The notes under the pieces are model-generated. The model saw only the letters and a program-made list of their open reading frames with translations. It was not told the DNA's origin and did not search any database. Source: Cedecea neteri (GTDB lineage Bacteria > Pseudomonadota > Gammaproteobacteria > Enterobacterales > Enterobacteriaceae). Taken from it: a stretch of 64,000 bases of DNA. Positions 45,889 to 53,810 of the stretch are shown in pieces (the first letter of the stretch is position 1; each line of letters starts with the position of its first letter). The translations under genes were made by a program, and so were the position numbers. The DNA is taken from positions 248,001 through 312,000 of the forward strand of contig NZ_CP009458.1 of NCBI RefSeq assembly GCF_000758305.1, read 5' to 3'.

Positions 45889-45977
45889 AAAAAAAAACCT
45901 GCGCATCTGCGCAGGTTGGTGCAAAAGAATTGTACTCAGCAGAGTACCAGGAATTCTCACCAATCAATACCTCTGGG
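45889..45977 (-). ncRNA. omrA: OmrA small RNA
   Basis: The minus strand begins CCCAGAGGTATTGATTGGTG, identical to the conserved 5' end of E. coli OmrA, and ends with ACCTGCGCAGATGCGCAGGT and a T-run as terminator. The middle 40 bases are unlike E. coli, as usual for this RNA. OmrA is made under OmpR control and, with Hfq, represses outer-membrane proteins such as CirA, OmpT and FepA. The length is 89 bases (E. coli 88). Confidence 0.95.
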
Positions 45978-46094
45978 ATCTGAATTGTCTCGTGCCGCCA
46001 GCGGCGAAACCAGCGGCAAAAAGCAAAGGAATGAGCCCAAGTGCAACCAGGTGTTTAAATTCTCGATTCTTGTTACAGGCGGCGGGATTCAGGC

Positions 46095-46180
46095 AAAAAA
46101 AAACCTGCGCATCCGCGCAGGTTGGTGTAATTCATAGGATCAGCAAATAATCGCTGACTTCACCTATCAATACCTCTGGG
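46095..46180 (-). ncRNA. omrB: OmrB small RNA
   Basis: The minus strand begins CCCAGAGGTATTGATAGGTG, the conserved 5' end of E. coli OmrB, and ends in ACCTGCGCGGATGCGCAGGT plus nine T. The central part contains TCAGCGATTATTTGCTGA, which could form its own hairpin. It is a tandem paralogue of OmrA, 117 bases away, sharing both ends and differing in the middle. The length is 86 bases (E. coli 82). Confidence 0.95.
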
Positions 46181-46262
46181 ACCACAAATGTAGCAGCGGC
46201 GTCTTCTATTAAGCTACGCTGAAATCGCAACAGCCGACTGCAAAATGTAAGCAAAGATTTGA

Positions 46263-46334
46263 GCGGAAACGTTTAAAAATCCGCGACATGCACTAAAAAG
46301 AGGCAACTGAGTGAGGCAAGTGTAACCGTTACAC
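46263..46334 (+). promoter_or_regulatory. Possible additional GalR-like operators upstream of galR
   Basis: GTGTAACCGTTACAC (46320-46334) is a 15-base palindrome, one base shorter than the GalR operator. GCGGAAACGTTTAAAA (46263-46278) keeps the GAAACGTTT core. They lie about 102 and 159 bases upstream of the site at 46422-46437. Confidence 0.45.
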
Positions 46335-46421
46335 GCTTTCGCCTTGATTTTGTTCTACTTTGCGATACACCCATCAGTTGTTGCCTTGCAGTCATCAGGG
46401 ATTTCCGTAAAACTAAACGCA

Positions 46422-46437
46422 GTGTAAACGATTACCC
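46422..46437 (+). promoter_or_regulatory. GalR operator at galR
   Basis: GTGTAAACGATTACCC matches the GalR/GalS operator consensus GTGNAANCGNTTNCAC in all but one position. It ends 18 bases before the galR start codon, so autoregulation is likely. Confidence 0.75.
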
Positions 46438-46455
46438 CTAACAGGAAGGCTTTTC

Positions 46456-47466
46456 ATGGCGACAATTAAGGATGTGGCTCGGCTGGCTGGTGTGTCTGTC
46501 GCCACAGTTTCGCGCGTCATCAACCACTCCCCAAAAGCCAGCGATGCCTCAAAGCAGGCGGTGAATAGCGCTATGGAAGCGCTGAACTATCATCCCAACG
46601 CTAATGCACGAGCGCTTGCCCAACAGGCCACTGAAACCATTGGTCTGATCGTGGGCGACGTTTCCGACCCCTTCTTTGGCGCAATGGTCAAAGCCGTGGA
46701 GCAGGTTGCCTACCGCACCGGCAACTTCTTACTTATCGGCAACGGCTACCACAGCGAACAAAAAGAGCGCCAGGCCATCGAACAGCTTATTCGCCACCGC
46801 AGCGCTGCGCTGGTCGTTCACGCCAAAAAGCTTCCTGACGACGAGCTGATTTCGCTGATGAAGCAAATCCCCGGCATGGTGCTCATCAACCGCATTGTGC
46901 CAGGGTTTGAGCAGCGCTGCGTTGCGCTGGATGACCGCTACGGCGCCTGGCTCGCTACGCGCCATTTGATCCAGCAGGGGCACACCCGTATCGGCTACAT
47001 CTGTTCCAACCACCAGATATCGGACGCAGAAGACCGCCTCCAGGGTTACTACGACGCACTCCGCGAGCACAATATTCCCATCAACGAGCGCCTGGTCACC
47101 TTTGGTGAACCCGATGAAAGCGGCGGCGAGCAGGCTCTGACGGAGCTTCTGGGGCGCGGCAAAAACTTCACCGCAGTAGCCTGCTACAACGACTCAATGG
47201 CCGCCGGGGCGATGGGCGTGCTGAACGACAACGGCATTGATGTTCCCGGTGAGATTTCGCTGATTGGCTTTGATGACGTGTTAATTTCACGCTACGTGCG
47301 GCCAAAGCTGACCACGGTTCGCTATCCGATTGTGACTATGGCGACTCAGGCAGCAGAGCTCGCACTGGCGCTGGCCGAAAACCTGCCGCTGCCGGAAATC
47401 ACCCATATGTTCAGCCCGACGCTGGTTCGCCGCCACTCGGTGGCTTCTCCAGGCGACAACAGTTAA
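46456..47466 (+). CDS. galR: Galactose operon repressor GalR
   Basis: This 336-residue LacI-family repressor (E. coli 343) begins MATIKDVARLAGVSVATVSRVINHSPKAS, the GalR helix-turn-helix, followed by a hinge helix (ANARALAQQATE) and a periplasmic-binding-like sugar domain with FDDVLISRYVRPKLTTVRYP. GalR represses galETKM and galP in the absence of galactose. It is slightly shorter than in E. coli at the C-terminus. It converges on the GNAT gene, overlapping it by four bases. Confidence 0.96.
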   Translation: MATIKDVARLAGVSVATVSRVINHSPKASDASKQAVNSAMEALNYHPNANARALAQQATETIGLIVGDVSDPFFGAMVKAVEQVAYRTGNFLLIGNGYHSEQKERQAIEQLIRHRSAALVVHAKKLPDDELISLMKQIPGMVLINRIVPGFEQRCVALDDRYGAWLATRHLIQQGHTRIGYICSNHQISDAEDRLQGYYDALREHNIPINERLVTFGEPDESGGEQALTELLGRGKNFTAVACYNDSMAAGAMGVLNDNGIDVPGEISLIGFDDVLISRYVRPKLTTVRYPIVTMATQAAELALALAENLPLPEITHMFSPTLVRRHSVASPGDNS

Positions 47467-47912
47467 AGCGTGAGTTGATAAAGATGTACGGGCTGGTCGG
47501 GGTAATCCAGCCCATCGCCAATGTAGCGCCAGCCAAACCGCTCATAATAGGCCTTACAGGCCGAATAGAGATACAAAGACTCAAAACCCAACCCACGGGC
47601 ATATTCTACGACGTGCCGCTGCAAAAGCTCGCCCAGCCCCTTTCCTCGCTGGCTTTCATCAATATACAGCGCCGCCAGCCAGGGCCAGAGATCCTGCCGA
47701 CTGATCAAATCGCAGCGCCACAGTCCCACGGTCCCCACCATCTTTTCTCCCTCCAGCGCAATAAACGTCAGGGGCATTTCGCCTTCCCGTTGGCTGGTGG
47801 CAACAATAGAGGCAAAAAAGTCTCGGCTTTCCTGACTGCCAAACGCCTGCCAAAGCCACTCCGTCACTTGTTCTGCATGCTGAGGGGCCTGGTACAACGG
47901 GACAATTTTCAC
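47463..47912 (-). CDS. GNAT-family N-acetyltransferase
   Basis: This 149-residue protein has the GNAT fold: WLAALYIDESQRGKGLGELLQRHVVEYA holds the acetyl-CoA pyrophosphate loop (Q/RxxGxG), and YLYSACKAYYERFGWRYIG is motif B. The substrate is unknown. It is not present between galR and lysA in K-12. It overlaps the galR stop and is divergent from the LacI-type regulator, with 150 bases between the starts. Confidence 0.88.
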   Translation of the reverse strand: MKIVPLYQAPQHAEQVTEWLWQAFGSQESRDFFASIVATSQREGEMPLTFIALEGEKMVGTVGLWRCDLISRQDLWPWLAALYIDESQRGKGLGELLQRHVVEYARGLGFESLYLYSACKAYYERFGWRYIGDGLDYPDQPVHLYQLTL

Positions 47913-48062
47913 AACGATATACTCCTAAAAAACCACACCAAATTCTGAAAGCGTGATCTGGTACGACAATTTGCACGGCGAAACGGCAAGGCCGCTTGTG
48001 AGCGAAACTCCTGTGATAAACTGCTGGAAAATCGCGACAGCGTCCAGATCGGGAAGGAAACA

Positions 48063-49094
48063 ATGGTAACAATGTTAGATGTCTCGTTACGCGCAGGGGT
48101 TTCCAAAGCGACGGTATCTCGCGTGTTAAACGGCACCGGACAGGTTAAAGCAAGCACCCGCGAACAGGTGTTTAAGGCCATGGAAGAACTGGGCTATAAG
48201 CCTAATTTTCTGGCACGATCGCTGGCAAACCGCAGCAGCAACAGCATCGGGCTGGTTGTCTCCACCTTTGATGGTTTCTACTTCGGTCGTCTGCTGCAGC
48301 AGGCTTCACGCCGCACGGAATTCTACGGTAAACAGCTGATCGTCACCGACGGGCATGACACGCCGGAAAAAGAGCTGGACGCTGTCCAAATGCTGGCGGA
48401 TCGGCACTGTGATGCCATTGTGCTGTACACGCGTTTTATGAGCGAGCGGGCGTTAATGTCGTTGATGGATGCCATTCAGGTACCGCTGGTCGTCATTAAC
48501 CGGGACGTTCCCCAGGCCCGAGAACGTTGCGTCTTTTTCGAACAGCAGGATGCCGCCTTTCAGGCTACCGAATACCTGATCCAGCAAGGTCACCGGGAAA
48601 TTGCCTGCATTACCGTGCCTATTACCACACCAACCGGCAAGGCGCGCCTGATGGGTTACCGGAAAGCACTGCAAAAACATGGCATTGCGTGGGATGAGAA
48701 CCGGGTGAAATACGGAGATTCCAGTATGACTGAAGGGCACCATCTGTGCCAGGAGCTGCTGACCAGCGGCGTGACCTTCAGCGCGCTGTTTTCCTGCAAC
48801 GATGATATGGCGCTGGGTGCCTCGAAAGCGCTGCACCAGGCCGGGATCCGTATTCCACAGGATATTTCGCTGTTCGGCTTTGACGACGCGCCGAGTGCCC
48901 AGTGGCTGGAGCCAGCGCTGTCATCCGTCTATTTGCCCATCGACAACATGATCATTACCGCCATCGATCAGGCCATTAAGCTGGCGAGCGGCGAACCGTT
49001 AGCTCCAATCCCGCCATTTGTGGGGACGCTGGTACTGAGGGATTCCGTTGCGCCCGGCCCCTTTTTCGAAGCCGGACGCAAAGTCTCAAAGTAG
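48063..49094 (+). CDS. LacI-family transcriptional regulator, AscG-like
   Basis: This 343-residue regulator begins MVTMLDVSLRAGVSKATVSRVLNGTG, a LacI helix-turn-helix, followed by the hinge and a sugar-binding domain with IPQDISLFGFDDAPSAQWLEPALSS. Among known E. coli proteins it looks closest to AscG, the repressor of aryl-beta-glucoside use. No sugar transporter or glycosidase gene lies next to it, so its targets may be elsewhere. GGAAGGAAACA precedes the ATG. It converges on lysA with a 9-base tail overlap and is absent at this place in K-12. Confidence 0.88.
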   Translation: MVTMLDVSLRAGVSKATVSRVLNGTGQVKASTREQVFKAMEELGYKPNFLARSLANRSSNSIGLVVSTFDGFYFGRLLQQASRRTEFYGKQLIVTDGHDTPEKELDAVQMLADRHCDAIVLYTRFMSERALMSLMDAIQVPLVVINRDVPQARERCVFFEQQDAAFQATEYLIQQGHREIACITVPITTPTGKARLMGYRKALQKHGIAWDENRVKYGDSSMTEGHHLCQELLTSGVTFSALFSCNDDMALGASKALHQAGIRIPQDISLFGFDDAPSAQWLEPALSSVYLPIDNMIITAIDQAIKLASGEPLAPIPPFVGTLVLRDSVAPGPFFEAGRKVSK

Positions 49095-50348
49095 CTCGAG
49101 CGCCAGCAACTCCTGAATCGTCTGGCGGCGGCGAATCAGGCGCGCGCTGCCGTTATCAAACAGCACTTCCGGCAGCAGCGGGCGGCTATTGTAGTTAGAT
49201 GACATCGAAGCCCCGTATGCGCCGGTATCGTGTAAGACCAGGTAATCACCCGGTTTTACCGGAGGCAGCAGGCGGGTTTCTACCTTGCCGCCTTCCTGCT
49301 GGGTAAATACATCCCCGGACTCACACAGCGGCCCCGCCACAACCGTTTCTTTCGGCTGCAGAGCGGACAAATCCCGCCCGTCGCCCGCCAGCGCAGAAAT
49401 ATGGTGATAGCTGCCGTACATAGACGGACGCATCAGATCGTTAAAACCGGCGTCGATCAGCACAAAGTGACGGGATCCCATATCTTTCACCGCACGCACC
49501 TGCGAAACCAGTACCCCTGCTTCCGCCACCAGGAAACGCCCCGGTTCGATCTCCAGCTTCACCGGATGCCCCAGATGAGCGGCAATTTTTTCACGCGCGG
49601 TATTCCACAGCCCGTAATAATGATCGGTATTGATCGTTTCCTCCCCTTCGCGGTAAGGAATAGACAGCCCGCCACCGGCCGAAATCGCCTCAAGATCCTG
49701 GCCGAAATCGATCACCTGCTGCACCATCGCGCCACAAACCTGCTCCAGATGGCCATAATCCACGCCGGAACCAATGTGCATATGAATACCGACCAGATGG
49801 ATCCCGTAACGCTGCATAGCTTCCAGCGCTTTTGGCATATCGCTCAGCCAAATGCCGTGCTTGCTGTTCTCACCGCCGGTGTTGGTTTTCTGGCTATGCC
49901 CGTGCCCAAAGCCCGGGTTAATACGCAGCCAGACACGGTGCTCCGGCGAGACTTCGCCGAGCTGGTGCAGCATATCCACAGACCCGATGTTGACCGGAAT
50001 TTTCTGCTCGGCCACCAGCGCCAGCGTGGCGTTATCAATTACGTCGGCGGTAAAGACGATATCATCCGGGTTTTCCAGCGGCTTGTAGCCTGCCGCCAGC
50101 GCGCGCTCGATTTCACCCTGCGACACAGAATCCACCTTCACGCCCTGCTCACGCATCAGTTTCAGGATGTGGATATTCGAGCACGCCTTTTGGGCAAAAC
50201 GAATCACATCGAACTGGCGCAGCTGGGAAATTTGCTGGCGAATGATCTCCGCGTCATATACCCAAACCGGACAGCCAAATTCGGCGGGCAGGGTCAGCAA
50301 GTTTTGCGCGTTCAGCGCGGTGGTGGTGTCGTGCAGCGAGCGTGGCAT
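49086..50348 (-). CDS. lysA: Diaminopimelate decarboxylase LysA
   Basis: This 420-residue PLP enzyme (E. coli 420) makes L-lysine from meso-diaminopimelate. The PLP lysine is in RFAQKACSNIHIL, HIGSGVDYGHLEQV binds the cofactor phosphate side, and the catalytic cysteine of the partner subunit is in AGPLCESGDVF. It is divergent from its activator gene lysR; the intergenic region contains palindromic repeats that lengthen it. Confidence 0.97.
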   Translation of the reverse strand: MPRSLHDTTTALNAQNLLTLPAEFGCPVWVYDAEIIRQQISQLRQFDVIRFAQKACSNIHILKLMREQGVKVDSVSQGEIERALAAGYKPLENPDDIVFTADVIDNATLALVAEQKIPVNIGSVDMLHQLGEVSPEHRVWLRINPGFGHGHSQKTNTGGENSKHGIWLSDMPKALEAMQRYGIHLVGIHMHIGSGVDYGHLEQVCGAMVQQVIDFGQDLEAISAGGGLSIPYREGEETINTDHYYGLWNTAREKIAAHLGHPVKLEIEPGRFLVAEAGVLVSQVRAVKDMGSRHFVLIDAGFNDLMRPSMYGSYHHISALAGDGRDLSALQPKETVVAGPLCESGDVFTQQEGGKVETRLLPPVKPGDYLVLHDTGAYGASMSSNYNSRPLLPEVLFDNGSARLIRRRQTIQELLALELL

Positions 50349-50721
50349 GGTGAACTCCGGGTAAACGTCATTTTCTTTATTACGCCACAGAGAGTGAGGG
50401 ATAAAAAATATCGTTTTCTAGCGAGTCTATTCAAATATGATATGGTTTAGAGAATACCCCTCACCCTAACCCTCTCCCCAGAGGGTTAGGGTGAGGGGAC
50501 AGTAAATAGTCCCGAAGCAATTTCTGTTTCTTCCTCGCCCTTCCAGGGAGAGAGCCAGAATGAAAGAGATCACTCCCGGCCTCGAGCAAACTAGTTTTTC
50601 CCCCTCGCCCTTCCAGGAAGAGAGAGTGATCGCACCCGGCTTCAGGCAAACTAGTTTTTCCCCCTCGCCCTTCCAGGGAGAGGGCCGGGGTGAGGGTAAA
50701 CAACTTCAGCGGAACAAAACC
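50349..50721. repeat. lysA-lysR intergenic region with GC-rich palindrome and tandem repeats
   Basis: The 373-base divergent region holds the lysA promoter segment (50349-50456, AT-rich) and then repeats. At 50457-50498 is a perfect inverted repeat with 19-base arms (CCCCTCACCCTAACCCTCT and its complement) and a 4-base loop. Three copies of CCTCGCCCTTCCAGG(G/A)AGAG follow at 50533-50552, 50603-50622 and 50663-50682, spaced 70 and 60 bases, with GCAAACTAGTTTTTCCCC repeated between them. The lysR ATG comes 26 bases after the last copy ends, so the lysR 5' untranslated region must include or closely follow repeat DNA. Confidence 0.85.
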
Positions 50722-51645
50722 ATGCCAGCCATCAACCTGCGCCACATCGAAATCTTCCACGCCGTGATGACTGCCGGCAACCTCACCGAAGCCGCAGGCC
50801 TGCTGCACACCTCCCAGCCTACGGTCAGCCGGGAACTGGCGCGCTTTGAAAAGCTCATCGGCCTGCAGCTGTTCGAGCGCAGCCGGGGCCGCCTTTACCC
50901 CACCGTTCAGGGGCTGCGGCTGTTTGAAGAGGTTCAACGCTCCTGGTACGGGCTGGATCGTATTATTAATGCCGCCGAAAGCCTGCGTGAGTTCCGCCAG
51001 GGCGAACTTTCCATCGCCTGCCTGCCGGTATTTTCCCAGTCCTTTTTACCGCGCCTGATGCAGCCGTTTCTGGCCCGCTACCCGGATCTCAGCCTGAATA
51101 TCGTGCCGCAAGAATCCCCGCTGCTGGAAGAATGGCTGTCAGCCCAGCGCCATGACCTTGGCCTGACGGAAAACGTCACCACGCCCGCCGGAACGGAGCG
51201 CCAGACCTTACTCACGCTGAATGAGGTTTGCGTACTGCCCGCCGGGCACAAGCTCGCCGCAAAAGCAGAACTTACGCCGCAGGATTTTGCCGGGGAGAAT
51301 TACATCAGCCTGTCGCGGACCGACAACTATCGCCAGCTGCTGGACTCGCTGTTTCAGGAACATGACGTCAAGCGAAGAATGGTGGTGGAAACCCACAGCG
51401 CGGCGTCCGTTTGCGCGATGGTTCAGGCGGGAGCTGGCGTGTCTATCGTCAACCCGCTAACCGCGCTGGATTACCACGAGCGAGGTGTTGTCGTACGTCG
51501 GTTCAGCGTGGCGGTGCCTTTTACCGTCAGCCTGATTCGCCCCCTGCACCGCCCGGCATCAGCGCTGGTCAGCGCGTTCAGCGACCACCTACAGCACAAC
51601 ATGCATCTGTATAGCGACCCGCTCAACGCGCTGCTCAACCGATAG
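50722..51645 (+). CDS. lysR: LysR, activator of lysA
   Basis: This 307-residue protein (E. coli 311) is the founder of the LysR family. It starts MPAINLRHIEIFHAVMTAGNLTEAA, with the helix-turn-helix ending LLHTSQPTVSRELARFEK. The effector domain includes GELSIACLPVFSQSFLPRLMQPF. It activates lysA when diaminopimelate accumulates and is reduced by lysine. The frame is open upstream to 50560 through the repeats, but that segment (repeated SPSPFQ) is repeat DNA read as protein; the ATG at 50722 matches the family start. Confidence 0.96.
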   Translation: MPAINLRHIEIFHAVMTAGNLTEAAGLLHTSQPTVSRELARFEKLIGLQLFERSRGRLYPTVQGLRLFEEVQRSWYGLDRIINAAESLREFRQGELSIACLPVFSQSFLPRLMQPFLARYPDLSLNIVPQESPLLEEWLSAQRHDLGLTENVTTPAGTERQTLLTLNEVCVLPAGHKLAAKAELTPQDFAGENYISLSRTDNYRQLLDSLFQEHDVKRRMVVETHSAASVCAMVQAGAGVSIVNPLTALDYHERGVVVRRFSVAVPFTVSLIRPLHRPASALVSAFSDHLQHNMHLYSDPLNALLNR

Positions 51646-51646
51646 C

Positions 51647-52813
51647 TTACTGTCCGGTCACCGGCTGCTGATGCCCCGTGCCGTTACTAAAGTTAATCAG
51701 GCAAAGTATCAGGCCAACCACTGCCAGCGCGGCAGCGGCGACCGGCACCGCCGTCAGGCCGAAGCCACGGTCAATGACCGTGCCGCCGACCCAGGCACCG
51801 AGCGCATTGCCCACGTTAAAGGCCGCAATATTCAGCGTGGACACCAGATTAGGCGCTTCCTTGCCGTGCAGCACCACGTTGATTTGCAGCGCCGGTACGG
51901 TAGCAAACGCCGCCATAGCCCACAGGAACAGCGTAATTTCCGCCAGCCATGCGGCGTGGCTGGTCCAGCTGAACAGTAACGAGAAGACGGCAATCAGGCT
52001 AAAGCTAAGGATCAGGCTGAACGAGACCCGCCAGTCCGCCAGCCGTCCGCCCAGAATATTCCCCACCGTCAGCCCTGCGCCAATCAGGAACAGCGTCCAG
52101 CTCACGCCCTCTGGCGTAATGCCCGTCACCTGCAACAGCATCGGCGCCACATAGCTGAACAGCGCGAACATCGCCGCAGAGAAGAACACCGTCATGCTGA
52201 GGGACAACCACAACTTGCCGTGCGCCAGCGCTTTGATTTCGCTTTTTAAGTCAGTGGCCTCTTCATCTTTTTGCGACGGCAGACTAACCACCAGCGCGAG
52301 AAAGGCAATCACCCCGATAACGGCCACGCCCCAGAAAGTGGCTCGCCAGCCGTAAAGCTGCCCGAACCAGGTGCCAATCGGCACGCCCAGCACGTTAGCC
52401 AGCGTCAAGCCGGTAAACATCAGCGCCACCGCCGAAGCTTTGCGCCCGGCAGGTACAAGGCTTGCCGCTACGACAGCACCAATCCCGAAGAACGCGCCAT
52501 GGCACAGCGCCGTAATCACGCGCGCCAGCATCAGGAAGTTGTAGCTCAGCGCGAGAGCGCACAGCAGATTGCCAACAATGAAAATCACCATCAGCAAAAT
52601 TAACGACAGCTTGCGCGGCAGTCGGGCGGTCAGCAGCGCCATGATGGGCGCGCCAATGGCAACCCCCAGCGCGTAGCCGCTGATAAGCCAGCCGGCGACG
52701 GGAATGGAGACATGGAGATCCCCTGCCACTTCGGGCAGCAGTCCCATAATCACGAACTCCGTCGTGCCGATGGCGAACGCACTCATCGCCAGCGCCAGTA
52801 AGGAAACAGGCAT
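51647..52813 (-). CDS. MFS transporter, DHA1 family (YdhP/AraJ-like)
   Basis: This 388-residue membrane protein has about 12 hydrophobic segments. MSAFAIGTTEFVIMGLLPEVA is the hallmark start of the AraJ/YdhP/PbuE drug and purine efflux group, with the charged loop TARLPRKLS between segments 2 and 3. The ATG at 52813 has GGGAG seven bases upstream; a start at 52837 is possible but has no such site. It converges with lysR, the stops almost touching. The substrate is unknown. Confidence 0.88.
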   Translation of the reverse strand: MPVSLLALAMSAFAIGTTEFVIMGLLPEVAGDLHVSIPVAGWLISGYALGVAIGAPIMALLTARLPRKLSLILLMVIFIVGNLLCALALSYNFLMLARVITALCHGAFFGIGAVVAASLVPAGRKASAVALMFTGLTLANVLGVPIGTWFGQLYGWRATFWGVAVIGVIAFLALVVSLPSQKDEEATDLKSEIKALAHGKLWLSLSMTVFFSAAMFALFSYVAPMLLQVTGITPEGVSWTLFLIGAGLTVGNILGGRLADWRVSFSLILSFSLIAVFSLLFSWTSHAAWLAEITLFLWAMAAFATVPALQINVVLHGKEAPNLVSTLNIAAFNVGNALGAWVGGTVIDRGFGLTAVPVAAAALAVVGLILCLINFSNGTGHQQPVTGQ

Positions 52814-53017
52814 TGTATAACTCCCGGTTACGAACATGATGAAAGGCCATTACGAAATGCAACGGTCTGCAAAGTGAGGATTTCAGAGGAGCAGCTTTTT
52901 GGAATAATGTGCGCTACATAACAAATTTATAACACATTAGCGGCCGGGCATGACCCGGCTCGTCGTGGGGGAAAAACGGTGCTTTCAATTATTTAATTGA
53001 TATAGAAGGATAAACTC

Positions 53018-53716
53018 TTACTCTTCACCGCACATAAAGCGAACTGCATCGGCGGCGTGGATCGCGGCGGTATCAAATACCGGCAGTGGGCAGTCCTGCT
53101 GGCTGAGCAGCAAGCCAATTTCGGTACAGCCGAAAATAACCCCTTCCGCCCCCTGCGCCTGCAGCGCCTGAATCACCTGCTGGTAATAGCGTTTCGACTC
53201 AGGGTTGATCACCCCGAGGCACAGCTCATCGAAGATTATCTGGTTGATACACTGGCGCTGAGAGTCATCAGGAATAATCGAGCGGATCCCGAACTGCGCC
53301 TGCAGGCGGCCACGATAGAAATCCTGCTCCATGGTGTAGCGCGTGCCCAGCAAGGCCACCTGGCTTACGCCGTGCGCCGCAATCACCCGCCCGGTAGCGT
53401 CAGCGATATGCAGAAACGGCAGCGAGCAGCGGGATTCAATATGCTCCGCGACTTTGTGCATGGTGTTCGTACACAGCACAATGCCTTCAGCCCCGGCCTT
53501 TTGCAGTCCCAGCGCTGCGTCGGCCAGCATCTCACCGGCCTTGTCCCACTCCCCCGCAGACTGGCAGGCCTCAATCTCGTGAAAATCGACGCTGTGCAGC
53601 ACAATTTTGGCCGAATGCAGCCCGCCCAGACGTTGCTTGATCCCTTCGTTAATTAACCGGTAGTAAGGAATGGTGGATTCCCAGCTCATGCCGCCCAGCA
53701 GCCCAATCGTTTTCAT
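53018..53716 (-). CDS. ygeA: Amino-acid racemase YgeA (Asp/Glu racemase family)
   Basis: This 232-residue protein (E. coli 230) starts MKTIGLLGGMSWESTIPYYRLIN and has the two catalytic cysteines in VLCTNTMHKVA and IFGCTEIGLLL. E. coli YgeA is a broad-specificity racemase acting on homoserine and other amino acids. In K-12 it also follows lysR. About 200 bases separate it from the MFS gene; that stretch shows only a hairpin (GCCGGGCATGACCCGGC) and AT-rich DNA. Confidence 0.95.
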   Translation of the reverse strand: MKTIGLLGGMSWESTIPYYRLINEGIKQRLGGLHSAKIVLHSVDFHEIEACQSAGEWDKAGEMLADAALGLQKAGAEGIVLCTNTMHKVAEHIESRCSLPFLHIADATGRVIAAHGVSQVALLGTRYTMEQDFYRGRLQAQFGIRSIIPDDSQRQCINQIIFDELCLGVINPESKRYYQQVIQALQAQGAEGVIFGCTEIGLLLSQQDCPLPVFDTAAIHAADAVRFMCGEE

Positions 53717-53768
53717 TCTTATCCCCTGTTTGCTATTTCCCTCCGGTTATAACCCTTATTCCGGCAAG

Positions 53769-53793
53769 AAAAAAGCCTCAGAAGAGAGAGGCT
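53769..53793 (-). terminator. Terminator of the FepE/Wzz gene
   Basis: AGCCTC and GAGGCT pair around an 8-base loop; on the minus strand a run of six T follows. Confidence 0.75.
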
Positions 53794-53810
53794 GAAAACG
53801 ATTGAGGGGG

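Noticed and set aside
45760..46150. Plus-strand open frames across omrA and omrB
   Set aside because: They read the antisense of two small RNAs and the aas 5' end; the similar peptide ends (KKNLRICAGW) simply reflect the repeated sRNA terminators.
50560..50721. N-terminal extension of LysR by 54 residues
   Set aside because: The extension is repeat DNA read in frame (SPSPFQ twice) and the ATG at 50722 matches the LysR family start.
50461..50937. 158-codon minus-strand frame across the lysA-lysR repeats
   Set aside because: It covers the repeats and the antisense of lysR and has no start signal.
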